From the NCBI RefSeq assembly GCF_036178145.1, contig NZ_CP108067.1, positions 9,439,001 to 9,503,000 on the forward strand: a stretch of 64,000 bases of DNA. The letters are read 5' to 3'. Both the position numbers and the translations under genes were made by a program. This DNA comes from Streptomyces sp. NBC_00273. GTDB taxonomy: Bacteria > Actinomycetota > Actinomycetes > Streptomycetales > Streptomycetaceae. Each line of letters begins with the position of its first letter. Positions within the stretch are counted from its first letter, which is position 1. The notes beneath the pieces are model-generated. The model was given only the letters and a program-made list of their open reading frames with translations. It was not told the DNA's origin and searched no databases. Positions 7,871-16,677 of the stretch are shown piece after piece.

Positions 7871-8311
7871 ATGGCCACCTCGAACTTGGACTACTGCGGC
7901 TCTGGATTTTGGGTCCGCGACGAGCAAGCCGAAGTGTGGCTGTACCTGCTGGCGCAGGAGGCGAAGGCGGTCGCTGACGCTCCGGAGTGGTTGGCCGGTG
8001 CCTGCGACGACTGGGAGATGCGGGCCACGACCGGCTTCGTGGGGTTCGTTTCGTCCTGTCTCGACGAGCATCTTGGGACGGACCCCGCTCGGGTCGCGCT
8101 CGCGCTGCACCTCTCGGAGCGCGTCCTGCAGCGACTGCTCGGACGGACCCCCGCCATCCCGAAGGATCTCGTCAACTCCTACGGCACGGGCGGCCATGAC
8201 GCAGGCTTCGACGTGGACCTGCCCGTCGAACCCATGCTGGCGTGCGGTCGTGCGTTCGCGAGCCTTCTGCGTAAGCAGCTCCCGCCAGGACACGATAGCT
8301 GGGCCTGCTGA
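7871..8311 (+). CDS. hypothetical protein
   Basis: Soluble protein of 146 residues with clear coding character: FWVRDEQAEVWLYLLAQEA, then WLAGACDDWEMRATTGFVG, then SERVLQRLLGRTPAIP. Several tryptophans and acidic residues are spaced as in Streptomyces proteins of unknown function that accompany toxin or immunity genes. I do not recognise a named family. It stands alone between the chitin-binding peptide and the DUF6000 operon, with intergenic spaces on both sides. Confidence 0.65.
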   Translation: MATSNLDYCGSGFWVRDEQAEVWLYLLAQEAKAVADAPEWLAGACDDWEMRATTGFVGFVSSCLDEHLGTDPARVALALHLSERVLQRLLGRTPAIPKDLVNSYGTGGHDAGFDVDLPVEPMLACGRAFASLLRKQLPPGHDSWAC

Positions 8312-8523
8312 CCTCGGCCGTAGGCCGTCTCCCGGGGAGCGGCGGCTCTGTTGGCGCCGAGTCGAGCACAAAGGTTGTCCATCGGGGCCGGGTATCGCGC
8401 TCGGTCACAGGGGTGCGAAGCTGGAATGAAAGCGGGCTCATCGCAGCAGGTCCGATACGGCCCGTCCGGTCCGGCGTCATCTCGTTCGGCCCGGTCACTT
8501 CTCTGAACCAGCGACTGCCTTCC

Positions 8524-8550
8524 GTCGAGGTAGTCGAGGTAGTCGAGGCG
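8524..8550. repeat. 9-bp tandem repeat GTCGAGGNN x3
   Basis: Three direct 9-bp units (GTCGAGGTA twice, then GTCGAGGCG) lie some 50 bp before the DUF6000 gene start, where they could affect its promoter. Confidence 0.8.
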
Positions 8551-8599
8551 GTCGGCAAACCTGTGGCGCGTGCGCACCAACCCGGGTCAGGATGCGGTC

Positions 8600-9235
8600 A
8601 TGCGTGATGTGCGGAGCGATCCCGAGTTGCAGGAGCTGGTTCGACGGTTCGTCAGGCCTGAGCGGCGATACCTTCGGTTGGGCGGGAGTCTCCACCGGAT
8701 GAACGCGGCCGAGCGCTCCATGTTCCTGCGGGATCTGGCGCAGGCTGCGCACGAGATCACTCCCGCGGAGCTCGGCATCCTCTTCGAGGGCGGCTGGCGC
8801 GAGCGCAAGACGGCCGCCTGGCTGGTCGCTGTGGCCCACAGAACCGAGTTCCGCGACCTCATCGGCCGGCTCCTGCTCGCCAGCGGGGGGCCGTACGCGG
8901 GTGCGGCGTACTGCGTCGCCCTCGCGACGTTCGGCACTGCAGCGGATGCCGAACTGCTCAGCGCCTACCTTGATCACTACTTGTCGCGTCCCGACCTCGA
9001 CTACGACCAGCCAACCGTCCTCGGGACACTCCTGTACCTCGATGAGATTCTCGGCTCCGACTCCGCATCGGGGTTCATTGCCCCGGGAGGCCCTTGGGAC
9101 CGGTGGCTCGAAGCCCGGGTCGCGGCGGCCCTCGACCCGCACGACTGCCGACAGGGCATACAGCGACTCTGCGCTTTCGTCGCCGAGACCGCTGAGACCT
9201 TCGCCCCGCCGGTTCATGGGAGCCAGCAGCCATGA
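8600..9235 (+). CDS. DUF6000 family protein
   Basis: Protein of 211 residues from the ATG at 8600 (an ATG-less upstream extension is possible). It matches the DUF6000 family pattern by eye: RYLRLGGSLHRMNAAER, ITPAELGILFEGGWRERKTA, TEFRDLIGRLLLASGGPYAG and the repeat-like AYLDHYLSRPDLDYDQP. The composition suggests an all-helical HEAT-like fold. Function is unknown. Its stop overlaps the next gene by ATGA, so the two are translationally coupled. Confidence 0.8.
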   Translation: MRDVRSDPELQELVRRFVRPERRYLRLGGSLHRMNAAERSMFLRDLAQAAHEITPAELGILFEGGWRERKTAAWLVAVAHRTEFRDLIGRLLLASGGPYAGAAYCVALATFGTAADAELLSAYLDHYLSRPDLDYDQPTVLGTLLYLDEILGSDSASGFIAPGGPWDRWLEARVAAALDPHDCRQGIQRLCAFVAETAETFAPPVHGSQQP

Positions 9236-9633
9236 CCGAGCGGGACGTCATCCTCAACGAACTGGCCCAGGGCCTGCGCCCGATGTCACGGGGCATCGAG
9301 TGGTTCGACGCGCACGACCCGCAGGAGCAGTCCGAGGTGCTCCTGTTCCTGCGCCACTACTGCATGCAGGCCCGCGCCGTCACCGAAGACGGACCGGAAA
9401 GCATCCGCCGCGCCGGGCTGCGCCCGACGCACACGCCCGCGGTTCTGATCACCCGCGGCCCGATCGACCAGCAACTGGGGAAGATCGTCGGGCTCACCCC
9501 CGTCGACGAACGCCGCAAGGCGTTCCGGCTACTGGTCGCAGTACTCGCGGTCGCGGACGAACGGCGCCGCGAACGGTTCTGTTCCGACGGATGCGGTCAC
9601 TGGTGGCACACGCTGCCCGTCGCCGATGAGTGA
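9232..9633 (+). CDS. DUF5958 family protein
   Basis: Protein of 133 residues starting in the ATGA overlap with the DUF6000 gene. It shows the DUF5958 signature: LNELAQGLRPMSRGIEWFD, HYCMQARAVTEDGPESIR, AGLRPTHTPAVLI and the ending FCSDGCGHWWHTLP, whose Cys/His pair could bind metal. Function is unknown. The coupling to DUF6000 suggests the two proteins act together or have a common substrate. Confidence 0.85.
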   Translation: MTERDVILNELAQGLRPMSRGIEWFDAHDPQEQSEVLLFLRHYCMQARAVTEDGPESIRRAGLRPTHTPAVLITRGPIDQQLGKIVGLTPVDERRKAFRLLVAVLAVADERRRERFCSDGCGHWWHTLPVADE

Positions 9634-9645
9634 TAGCGAGTCTTC

Positions 9646-9939
9646 GTGCCGCTGTTCTCGGCCCCTGGACTTCATCTGCACCAAGACGGTGTGACGGCAG
9701 CGCCCATGCGCGCGTGTCGTAGGCGTCGGAGCCGATCACCGTGTTCAGGGCCCGCAAGGCGTCATCGTATGGGTGACGGTCGAACTGGAACGGGCCGAAT
9801 GGCACGTAGTCGCGGGGCCGTCGCCCTCGCCGAGACTCTGTCCGGGCTCGGCATGACCCCGATATGCGACGAGTACCGAGCCGCCCTGGAACAGGTCATC
9901 GCGGCCAAGGCCACCGGCGAGTGCCTCCCGACCCGGTAG
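9646..9939 (+). pseudogene. possible Ku C-terminal fragment and unrelated debris
   Basis: The 3' end of this frame (ICDEYRAALEQVIAAKATGE) resembles the C-terminal helix of bacterial Ku, the DNA-end-binding protein of nonhomologous end joining. Nothing upstream looks like the rest of Ku. The opposite strand between 9646 and 9805 gives another coding-like stretch (DRHPYDDALRALNTVIG), so two unrelated fragments seem to meet here. Assignment is weak. Confidence 0.3.
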
Positions 9940-10115
9940 CGGGGACGCAGCAATGCGTTCCCGCTACCGGACACGACTCGTCCACCACTCCGAAACCCTC
10001 ATCACCTGGGCAGCCATCACTCTCATGACCGGCCGTATCGCCAAGGGAAGCAAGACCCTCGAGTGGTTTCCACCCACGGGCTTCGGGAGGGGGTCCGGGG
10101 GTGGATGATCGGGTC

Positions 10116-10556
10116 ATGAGCCCCGCATTAGATCTGCAGGCAGAGTTCCGGACCGAGACTGCAGTGGCGTTCTCGTTCCTGCATGAGGAAGCGGGCTTCG
10201 CGCATCCGGAAGCGACGGAAATCCTGCCCTTCAGTGGCACTGCACTGTTCTTCCGCGGCCCCGGACTGGACGTGGAAGTGCAGCTCTACGACGGCCGGGA
10301 ACCCGAGGTCGTGACCAGCTTGGCCGTCGTCGGACCAGACGGCGTCAGGGGACGGCGGGCTGGACTGGACACGCTCTACGTCGCCGCCGGATGCGGGCCG
10401 GCCCAGGACGTTCCCGGTCACGCCCCGAACCGACGGTCGACCCTCAAGCGGGTTGGCCAGCACGCCACGGCATTGCGCCAACTCATGTCGCACCTATCGG
10501 CCCCTGACCTCGGCCAGTTGATCACCAGTCTCACCGTGCTGCCACGAGAACAGTGA
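10116..10556 (+). CDS. hypothetical protein
   Basis: Protein of 146 residues from the ATG at 10116; an in-frame GTG at 10101 is an alternative. It reads as a compact alpha/beta protein (AVAFSFLHEEAGFAHPEA, LFFRGPGLDVEVQLYDG, LRQLMSHLSAPDLGQLI). It resembles small proteins of unknown function in Streptomyces that lie near toxin-immunity genes, but I cannot name a family. No signal peptide or membrane segment is visible. It is monocistronic. Confidence 0.65.
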   Translation: MSPALDLQAEFRTETAVAFSFLHEEAGFAHPEATEILPFSGTALFFRGPGLDVEVQLYDGREPEVVTSLAVVGPDGVRGRRAGLDTLYVAAGCGPAQDVPGHAPNRRSTLKRVGQHATALRQLMSHLSAPDLGQLITSLTVLPREQ

Positions 10557-11014
10557 CGTCAGGCTGCTTCCTCGGAGCAGGTGACCCCAGCACGATCAGC
10601 CGGCCGCAGCACCTCTAAGTCGACTTCGCGCACGTGACTCTTCCGCGGCTGCTCGCGACTGAACGCCCTTCTCCAGGTCCGGGCCGCAGCCTGATGAGAC
10701 ATCCTTGGCGCTTGCTTCCACAGATCAACGCGTGACGCGGCGTATGGGGCAGGACGCTCTGCTCCGGGATCACGTCACTGACACGCTGCTGCCGAACGTC
10801 CCCGACCAGGATGACCCTGGTGGAGTGACCGAAAGATCGCTCCACGCTGTTCTCCGCGCGGCGGCACGCTCGCGCCGGAGTCGAGGAAGTCCTGCCGGTA
10901 CTGCACAGCGAACTGCCGCACGCGAAGTCCTCACTGGGCAGCGGTGTCAGCTCGTCCTCCTCCTGGCGGAAGTTGACGCCGATGGAGGTGAGCTTCCCGC
11001 GAAGGATCCACCGC
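10557..11014. other. intergenic stretch without a gene
   Basis: Nothing convincing is coded here. Overlapping open frames on both strands share no features with known proteins. It may be old mobile-element DNA, since it adjoins the 3' end of the acetyltransferase. Confidence 0.4.
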
Positions 11015-11575
11015 TCAGGCAAGTTCGCCCAACGCGTGCAGCTGTGCGAACTCGTCGGCGAGCATGCCCATGACGACGAGGTCGTGGTGCCGGCCGGCGA
11101 AGAACACGTGATCGCGGAGGCGACCCTCCTCGACAAAACCGAGGCGACGATGAAGTGCCAGCGATGCCTCGTTGTGGGCGAAGATCCGCGCCCCGCACTT
11201 GTGATAGCGCCGCTCAGCGAACATGAAACGCATCAACATCACCACGGCTTCTGCTGCGTAGCCCTTGCGCCGTTGGTCAGCACCCATCGTGATGCCGTAC
11301 TCGAACCAGCCCGCACGGGGATCAGAGTGGTGCGAGCCGACGGCACCGACTATCTCCCCTGTGTCGACTGCTTCGATTGCCAACCCGAAGCAGTCGCCAT
11401 CGAGTTTGGCAGCAGCCTGCTCCTTCGCCCAGGCACGGAAGCCCTCGGCGGAACGGGGTGGATGCAACACATTTCCCAACCGCTCCTCGTCGACGGCGAA
11501 GCGCATGAACGCCGTCCAGTCGTCGGGCTCGATACCGCGAAGGCGTACTCGGTCGCCAGTCCAGAACGATGTCAT
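11015..11575 (-). CDS. GNAT-family N-acetyltransferase (RimJ/RimL-like)
   Basis: Protein of 186 residues that transfers an acetyl group from acetyl-CoA. It starts RVRLRGIEPDDWTAFMRF, has EIVGAVGSHHSDPRAGWFEYG in the central sheet, and the acetyl-CoA motif GADQRRKGYAAEAVVML. It ends with HNEASLALHRRLGFVEEG, the usual RimJ/RimL closing helix and strand. The target may be a protein N-terminus or a small amine; the sequence does not say which. It stands alone with no obvious partner gene. Confidence 0.85.
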   Translation of the reverse strand: MTSFWTGDRVRLRGIEPDDWTAFMRFAVDEERLGNVLHPPRSAEGFRAWAKEQAAAKLDGDCFGLAIEAVDTGEIVGAVGSHHSDPRAGWFEYGITMGADQRRKGYAAEAVVMLMRFMFAERRYHKCGARIFAHNEASLALHRRLGFVEEGRLRDHVFFAGRHHDLVVMGMLADEFAQLHALGELA

Positions 11576-11839
11576 CCCCTATTCGATCATGCTGCAGCGT
11601 GCGATGCACAGGCTCTTCGGAACCCGATCGATACTGCCCCCGTCACGCCGGGGGAGCCACGTCATCTTGGTACGTCAGTGGAGCAACGAAACGCTGGTGC
11701 GGTGGAGCCCAACGAAGTGCCTACAGACCCCCGGGCGGTCAGGGCGCGGAACCGTTGGTGTGTCCGACCGTTGAAGGGCCGGGTCGCACGCCCCCACGCA
11801 CTGCGGACAGTCCAGGGCGGGTCGGGGATCGAGACGGTG

Positions 11840-12121
11840 GAGTGTCAGAGTTGGATTCGTGTCCGCCGCGGATGAGGTCGTCGATCAGCTGGACGGTCGA
11901 CCAGATGGCGCTGCACGCCAGCCCGACGACCAGAGCGATCGACACGGAGCGCAAGACAGTCGAGGAGCGGTTCCTCCGACCGGGGTCGCCCGGATCAGTG
12001 CCACCAGCAGGAGGCCTTCGGCGAGGGGAATCGCCCATCGGGGCCCAAGACGCAGGTCGTCGGGCAGGAACAGGGTGAGCGCGGCAGAAGCGATGAACGC
12101 TGTGGCCATCGGCCAGCGACT
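11840..12121 (-). pseudogene. actinobacterial membrane protein, frameshifted and truncated
   Basis: Two minus-strand frames carry successive parts of one hydrophobic protein. The first gives RWPMATAFIASAALTLF and RWAIPLAEGLLLVALI. After a frameshift near 12000 the second gives STVLRSVSIALVVGLACS and TVQLIDDLIRGGHESNS. This order matches, from memory, a conserved family of actinobacterial multi-helix membrane proteins. The C-terminal helices are missing. The product is probably non-functional. Confidence 0.65.
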
Positions 12122-12533
12122 CCCGGCGTAGACGGCAGGTTGCGGCTCCGGCTCGCGCGGATGATCTGCCGCTCCTTGCAGGTGAAGGCACGCGGCGCGA
12201 ATTCCTCGGCGACCGTGTCTGGGACGCTCGCTCCGGATGGCCCGGGGCTGGACCTTGGATCCACGGTAGACCGGGAGGGCTGGGAGAACGGGGGATTGTG
12301 GGGCTGGCATGTTCCGAATCCATACGCCTGCCAAGGCAGCAGACCGACGGCGCTCTCGGGGCTTCGAAGGGGGAAGAGCCGTACGGATTCGACCAAGACG
12401 TTGTGAGTACCGTCCGTGCTCAGGAGCGGTGATCTGGATTCATGCCGCGATTACCGCCGCGCGGTGCTCCCGGTCGTACCTGAGCCTTGCCGGGCTGCAC
12501 TGCTGGAATCCAGCCCGGCCGGTGAGGCTCGAT

Positions 12534-12707
12534 TCAGCGTCGATCCCGACGGTCTTCCCGACGGTCTTCCCGGCGGTCCTCGCGCCGGTCACTGCGGCGA
12601 CCGACTCCGTGGGCGACGACCGCGGCCGTGCCCACGACGGCCGCAGTGCGAGCGACAGGGGCGCCGATGACCCCACGTCGTCCTCTGCGCATGGGGGCGA
12701 GGGGCAT
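12534..12707 (-). CDS. small basic protein following DUF6325 gene
   Basis: Protein of 57 residues. It begins MPLAPMRRGRRGVIGAPVA, contains a short hydrophobic stretch (RTAAVVGTAAVVAHGV) and ends in a repeated arginine/acidic tail (DRRE x3). In related loci a protein of this kind follows the DUF6325 gene. The ATG at 12707 lies next to the DUF6325 stop, and its ribosome site (GAAGGAG) is inside that gene, so the two are coupled. The tail is coded by the 12-bp repeat at 12545-12580, so its length may vary between strains. Confidence 0.6.
   Translation of the reverse strand: MPLAPMRRGRRGVIGAPVARTAAVVGTAAVVAHGVGRRSDRREDRREDRREDRRDRR
12545..12580. repeat. 12-bp tandem repeat x3 inside a coding region
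   Basis: Three units of 12 bp (CCCGACGGTCTT twice, then CCCGGCGGTCCT) encode the repeated basic tail of the small protein on the minus strand. Being a multiple of three, copy-number change would keep the frame. Confidence 0.85.
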
Positions 12708-12708
12708 T

Positions 12709-13155
12709 TCATTCTCCTTCTTCGTCGGCTTGGATCGAGGCCAGGATCGCCTGGATCGGAATGCGCCCGTTGGCGATGAGCTGGCCTCCCGAGCGGCGTG
12801 CGGCGGAGGCGAAGGGCCCCGCCCACACGTTCTCCCAGACCAGCACGCCGGCCGTCGTGCCGGGCTCCATGGCGGCGGCCAGGTTGACGACGTCCTCTTC
12901 GGCGAGCAGACCGGCCAGTTTCGCCTCTGCGGCGCGCAGTTCACCAGCGTCTTCGAGGTCGTCAACCTCCAGCACGTCGAGCTCGCCGTCCGCCCCCTTC
13001 GTCAGGATGACCAGGTCCAACACCCGGATGATCCCCGAGGTGACCAGCTTGTCGAGCTCTGCGGCCATCTCCCCGGTGAAATGCGAGGTAGCCGGTGGGA
13101 ACTCGACGACCAGGTAGTCGACCGGCCCCAATTCGTCGGTGTCAGGTGATGCCAT
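12709..13155 (-). CDS. DUF6325 (formerly DUF1269-like) family protein
   Basis: Protein of 148 residues, recognised by LGPVDYLVVEFPPATSHFTG at the start, GIIRVLDLVILTKGADGEL, AMEPGTTAGVLVWENVWAGPF and the final GGQLIANGRIPIQAIL. The family is common in actinobacteria, membrane-associated in some members, and of unknown function. ATG start at 13155. It forms an operon with the small basic protein immediately downstream. Confidence 0.85.
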   Translation of the reverse strand: MASPDTDELGPVDYLVVEFPPATSHFTGEMAAELDKLVTSGIIRVLDLVILTKGADGELDVLEVDDLEDAGELRAAEAKLAGLLAEEDVVNLAAAMEPGTTAGVLVWENVWAGPFASAARRSGGQLIANGRIPIQAILASIQADEEGE

Positions 13156-13499
13156 GTCTGCACTTCCGTTCTCTCGATGAGAGCCGGTCCGAGGCCAAGC
13201 GCTTGGTCGCCGCCTGACAGGTTCTATGACCTCGAGTTCCAGGTGCGCCTGCCTGTTTGTCCGGCCCGGCGCAGAGCGCCCACATGATGAGAATGCCGAC
13301 AGCGACGAGCCCGCTGTGCAGAGTCACGAGCTGACAGTGTGCCGTCTGCCCCCGCTCAGGCACTTCTCGAAACCTCTTCCGAGAAGGATGTGGGACTGAT
13401 CCTCACAGCTCGAAATGGGCCCATCGAGGGTCGCCGATTCCCAGCCTTTCACAGCGGCTGTGGGCCCGCATCCTGGCAGAAGTCGAGTGCCCACGCAGC

Positions 13500-13533
13500 G
13501 CAGTGCCCGACAGTGGCCGCTGTCGGGCACTGC
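13500..13533. terminator. perfect 14-bp hairpin
   Basis: GCAGTGCCCGACAG pairs perfectly with CTGTCGGGCACTGC around the 6-nt loop TGGCCG. It could serve as a terminator on either strand. It lies in a long gene-free gap upstream of the ClC channel gene, so its parent transcript is unclear. Confidence 0.6.
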
Positions 13534-13609
13534 GGCTTTCCGCGCGCTGCCGCACCTTCCGTCGACACCTTCCGATCCGACCCCAGAGGGTTGCCGCATA
13601 CCGTTCGCG

Positions 13610-13789
13610 GTGCAGCCGACCACACCGCTGACTCCAGGACGCGCAGGGACGGTGCTGACGGGTCTGCGGCTGATGCTCATCCTCGGCGGGGTGGTCGCGG
13701 TACTCACCCTGCCCGCCACGACCGGGCGGACCACGCCTACGACGCACGATCGATCGGGTGAACCACCCGGCGGGGACTGGGCCGTCTGA
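13610..13789 (+). CDS. possible small membrane protein
   Basis: If translated from the GTG at 13610, this gives 59 residues with one hydrophobic segment (GLRLMLILGGVVAVLTL) and a polar tail. The ribosome site is poor and far away. The remainder of the gap between 13156 and 13924 holds nothing else. It could be a decayed gene or a chance frame. Confidence 0.3.
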   Translation: MQPTTPLTPGRAGTVLTGLRLMLILGGVVAVLTLPATTGRTTPTTHDRSGEPPGGDWAV

Positions 13790-13924
13790 ATGACCGTCAG
13801 GCCGCCTCCGATCGACAGCGGTGAGCCCGCCAAGTGCGCAGCGATGCCCCGTGGTATCACCTCGGGGAAACGCCGGTGAATCGCCACGTTCTCGACGGAC
13901 ATCGATGCCGAGGAGTTGATTCGC

Positions 13925-15283
13925 ATGTCGGCCGATAGTCCCGTCGGAGCACCGGGGGCGTCATCGACGGACCCCTTCGCCCAGGTCAGGACTCGCGGCT
14001 ACATCGGGCTCCTGGTCATGGCGGCGGTGCTCGGAGTGCTGATCTCCGTGGGTGCGTACGGCTTCCTCGCGCTCGTCGATGAGCTCCAGCCCTGGGCCTA
14101 CACCGACCTGCCCAAGGCTCTGGGATTCCGGGAGACCCCGCCTTGGTGGCCCCTGCCGCTGCTCGCCGTGGCAGGCCTGCTGGTCGGAGTGACCATCCGC
14201 CACCTCCCCGGGATCGGCGGCCACAAGCCGGCCGAGGGGCTGTCGGTGGCGGGTGCGCCGAAACCGTCGGAGCTTCCCGGCATCCTCATCGCGGCCGTTG
14301 CCACGCTGGGCCTCGGCGCGGTCCTGGGACCCGAGGCTCCGCTCATCATGCTCGGCAGCGGCGTGGCCCTCTGGCTGGTGCGCCTGCTCAAACCGAGCTT
14401 GCCCCCGCAGGCCGGGGCCGTAGTCGGCGCCGCGGGCAGCTTCGCAGCGGTCAGCACCCTGCTCGGGTCCCCCATTACCGGGGCCTTCCTGCTCATGGAG
14501 GTATCGGGGATCGGCGGGCCGATGCTCGGGGTCGTGCTGGTACCGGGGCTTCTCGCCGCCGGCATCGGCTCGCTCGTCTTCATCGGCATGGACAACTGGA
14601 CCGGTCTCGGCACGTACTCCTTGGCAATTCAGGACGTACCGCACGCCAACCCGCCCACCGGCACCGAATTCGGCTGGGCACTCGTCATCGGAATCGCGGC
14701 GGCCCTCGCCGGCACGGCCATCCGACGGCTCGCCCTATGGCTGCAGCCCCGCGTCGAACGGCACCTGCTTCCCGCCACCGCACTGATGGGCCTGGTGATC
14801 GCCGGGCTCGCCATCGCCTACGCCCAGGGCACCGGGAAAGCCGCGACCGAGGTGATGTACTCGGGGCAGAGCGCCCTGGGTCCACTGCTCGCGGACAGCG
14901 CCACCTACAGCGTCGGCACCTTGACGCTGCTCGTCGCCTGCAAGGGGCTTGCGTACTCCGTTTCACTGAGCGCCTTCCGAGGCGGCCCGATCTTCCCGGC
15001 GATGTTCCTGGGGGCGGCGGGCGGTATCGCCATGTCGCACCTTCCAGGGCTACAGCTCGCCCCGGCGTTCGCCATGGGCATCGGAGCCATGTCGGTCACC
15101 ATGCTCAGGCTCCCGTTGACGTCGGTGCTTCTGGCCACCCTGCTGCTCGGGTCGCAGGGGCTCACCGTCATGCCGCTGGTCATCGTCGCGGTGGTGGTCG
15201 CCTACGTCGTGATGCTCAGGCTCAGCCCGGCTCCGACCGGCAGCTCCGGGGCCGGCACGCAGAAGGGCCCTGCCCCGGCATGA
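13925..15283 (+). CDS. ClC-family chloride channel/transporter
   Basis: Protein of 452 residues with about ten hydrophobic segments. ClC landmarks are present: GPEAP at 135-139 with the gating-type glutamate 137, and GGPIFP at 353-358 for the second ion-binding loop. The first ion loop, usually GSGIP, reads GIGGHKPAEG, so selectivity may differ from classical H+/Cl- exchangers. No CBS domain follows. Start ATG 13925 follows GAGGAG; TTG 13916 is an alternative. It is not in an operon. Confidence 0.85.
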   Translation: MSADSPVGAPGASSTDPFAQVRTRGYIGLLVMAAVLGVLISVGAYGFLALVDELQPWAYTDLPKALGFRETPPWWPLPLLAVAGLLVGVTIRHLPGIGGHKPAEGLSVAGAPKPSELPGILIAAVATLGLGAVLGPEAPLIMLGSGVALWLVRLLKPSLPPQAGAVVGAAGSFAAVSTLLGSPITGAFLLMEVSGIGGPMLGVVLVPGLLAAGIGSLVFIGMDNWTGLGTYSLAIQDVPHANPPTGTEFGWALVIGIAAALAGTAIRRLALWLQPRVERHLLPATALMGLVIAGLAIAYAQGTGKAATEVMYSGQSALGPLLADSATYSVGTLTLLVACKGLAYSVSLSAFRGGPIFPAMFLGAAGGIAMSHLPGLQLAPAFAMGIGAMSVTMLRLPLTSVLLATLLLGSQGLTVMPLVIVAVVVAYVVMLRLSPAPTGSSGAGTQKGPAPA

Positions 15284-15310
15284 CGCACCACAGGGAGTCG
15301 CTCGACGACC

Positions 15311-15425
15311 ATGTCGTTTGGAGCGTGATCAGGTCTTCGGGGAACGGAAAGTTGGTCTCACGCCAAGCGAAGCATGTATTCGACTCTCTCCGTGAGCGGC
15401 ACGCCCGGGTCATCGGCCGTAGGTG
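15311..15425 (-). pseudogene. fragment of the FPxDLI family
   Basis: The minus strand gives PLTERVEYMLRLA and, in an adjoining frame, RETNFPFPEDLITLQTTW before the homology stops. The FPxDLITLQ motif is also the start of the gene at 55693-56013, so this is a truncated relative. No start or complete product can be drawn. Confidence 0.5.
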
Positions 15426-15453
15426 ACCTGTGGCAGCGAAGATGGACTGCCGC

Positions 15454-15477
15454 AGGCCAGGAGGCCAGGAGGCCAGG
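15454..15477. repeat. 8-bp tandem repeat AGGCCAGG x3
   Basis: Three perfect 8-bp units lie in the gene-free stretch downstream of the ClC gene. Confidence 0.85.
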
Positions 15478-15646
15478 GGGCGCTTGCAGCGGTGGTGGCT
15501 CACGGACATCGCCGCCTCGGCGTCCCGGTCCTCCTGGTCGCCGCACGTCAACCCCTCGACGTTGACCAGATCGCTAGAGAGCGGACAACTGTTGCCGAGA
15601 TCATCGGGTCGTGTTGACTGCAATGACCCGCCACAGCGCTTAAGGC

Positions 15647-15670
15647 CTCAGGACCTCAGGACCTCACGAG
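15647..15670. repeat. 8-bp tandem repeat CCTCAGGA-like x3
   Basis: CCTCAGGA occurs twice, followed by CCTCACGA, just before the 3' end of the proline-rich hypothetical gene. Confidence 0.7.
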
Positions 15671-15671
15671 C

Positions 15672-16115
15672 TCAGCCGAGCCCGAAGTGAATCCCCTCGC
15701 CGGGCTCCTGGAAGGTGATCTGGTCGGGAACTTCGTCAAACAGAACGAGCAGCACGTCAGAGCCAGTGTACGGCGGCCGGGGTGACCCGTCCGGTGTGGA
15801 CGCCGGGTCGGGCGTGTGGAGGTGTGCCACGCCATTCGACCAGGCGAATCGGGCCGATTGTGCCGTGCCGGAACTGTTCACTACGGGGAGTTCGGACGGG
15901 ACGTACTTCCCACCGCTCACGACGACCACGGGCTGACCGTCCCGGTATTCAATTGACAGGGTCGCGATGTCCTCGGGCTTGACCTGGTCCGCCGGGATCG
16001 GCGTCGGTTCGGGCGCCGTTGTTTCGGGGGACGGAGACGATCCGAGGTTCGCCATCTGCTCGGATGACATCTGTACCTTGGCGGGGCCCTTGGCGTTGGG
16101 AGTGGTCTCGGACAT
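15672..16115 (-). CDS. hypothetical protein
   Basis: Protein of 147 residues from an ATG with GAGGAGAC 4 nt before it. The first 45 residues are proline, threonine and glutamate rich (SPETTAPEPTPIPADQV). Two beta-rich stretches follow: IATLSIEYRDGQPVVVVSGG and GSDVLLVLFDEVPDQITF. It could be a small regulatory or surface-exposed protein, but no signal peptide is visible. I do not recognise the family. It is monocistronic. Confidence 0.6.
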   Translation of the reverse strand: MSETTPNAKGPAKVQMSSEQMANLGSSPSPETTAPEPTPIPADQVKPEDIATLSIEYRDGQPVVVVSGGKYVPSELPVVNSSGTAQSARFAWSNGVAHLHTPDPASTPDGSPRPPYTGSDVLLVLFDEVPDQITFQEPGEGIHFGLG

Positions 16116-16677
16116 GGCGTCTCCTCACTGGACGGCTCGCTGCCGACGCGCCTGGATCCTCCCATGACGAAGCGTCAGCACTGCTGCGGTCCATCCTCGC
16201 TGTCACAGGCCAGTAGGTCTGGTGGTAGAGCGAGGCCACGGCAGAGCTGTGACGCCGTTCGCGGCGCGGCGCAGCTCCGTCATGTGCGAGGCCCCCGCCC
16301 CAGCGGCCCCGTACCGGGCCCTGCGGCGCGGGCGTAGGGTTCGGCCCCTTCCCCATGCTGGGCGTGGGCTTGGCGGTGGGGCGCACGGCAGGCCTGGGCG
16401 GGATCTACCGCTCTCTGGGCCAGCACCATCTCCGTGCCGAGCCGGCTAGCTTGTCGGCCGGCGTCTCAGTTCACAACGAGGCGGGCGCCGAGGAGAACGG
16501 CGATGAGCTCGGCAGTCGGCAGCGCTCCCGCCCGCGGTGCGACCCGGTCCCCGCTCAGGACTGCGAGCTGCCGTCCGCGGACCGCTAGGGCGTGTTGCGA
16601 AAGTGCGTGCGGTGGTGGACGTCGCGTAGTACTCCTGGGGGACATAGAGACACGTCTATTCTCACTTGGAGTCGTCG
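16116..16677. other. intergenic stretch without a gene
   Basis: Overlapping open frames on both strands show no family traits. Around 16587-16604 the sequence GGGCGTGTTGCGAAAGTG resembles the terminal part of IS5-type elements and may be a leftover element end. Confidence 0.35.

Noticed and set aside
10705..11073. Possible transposase upstream of the acetyltransferase end
   Set aside because: I looked for DDE or HTH motifs on both strands and found none.
14143..15426. Open frame of 427 codons on the plus strand within the ClC gene
   Set aside because: It is the +1 shadow of the channel gene, with no hydrophobic segments or motifs of its own.
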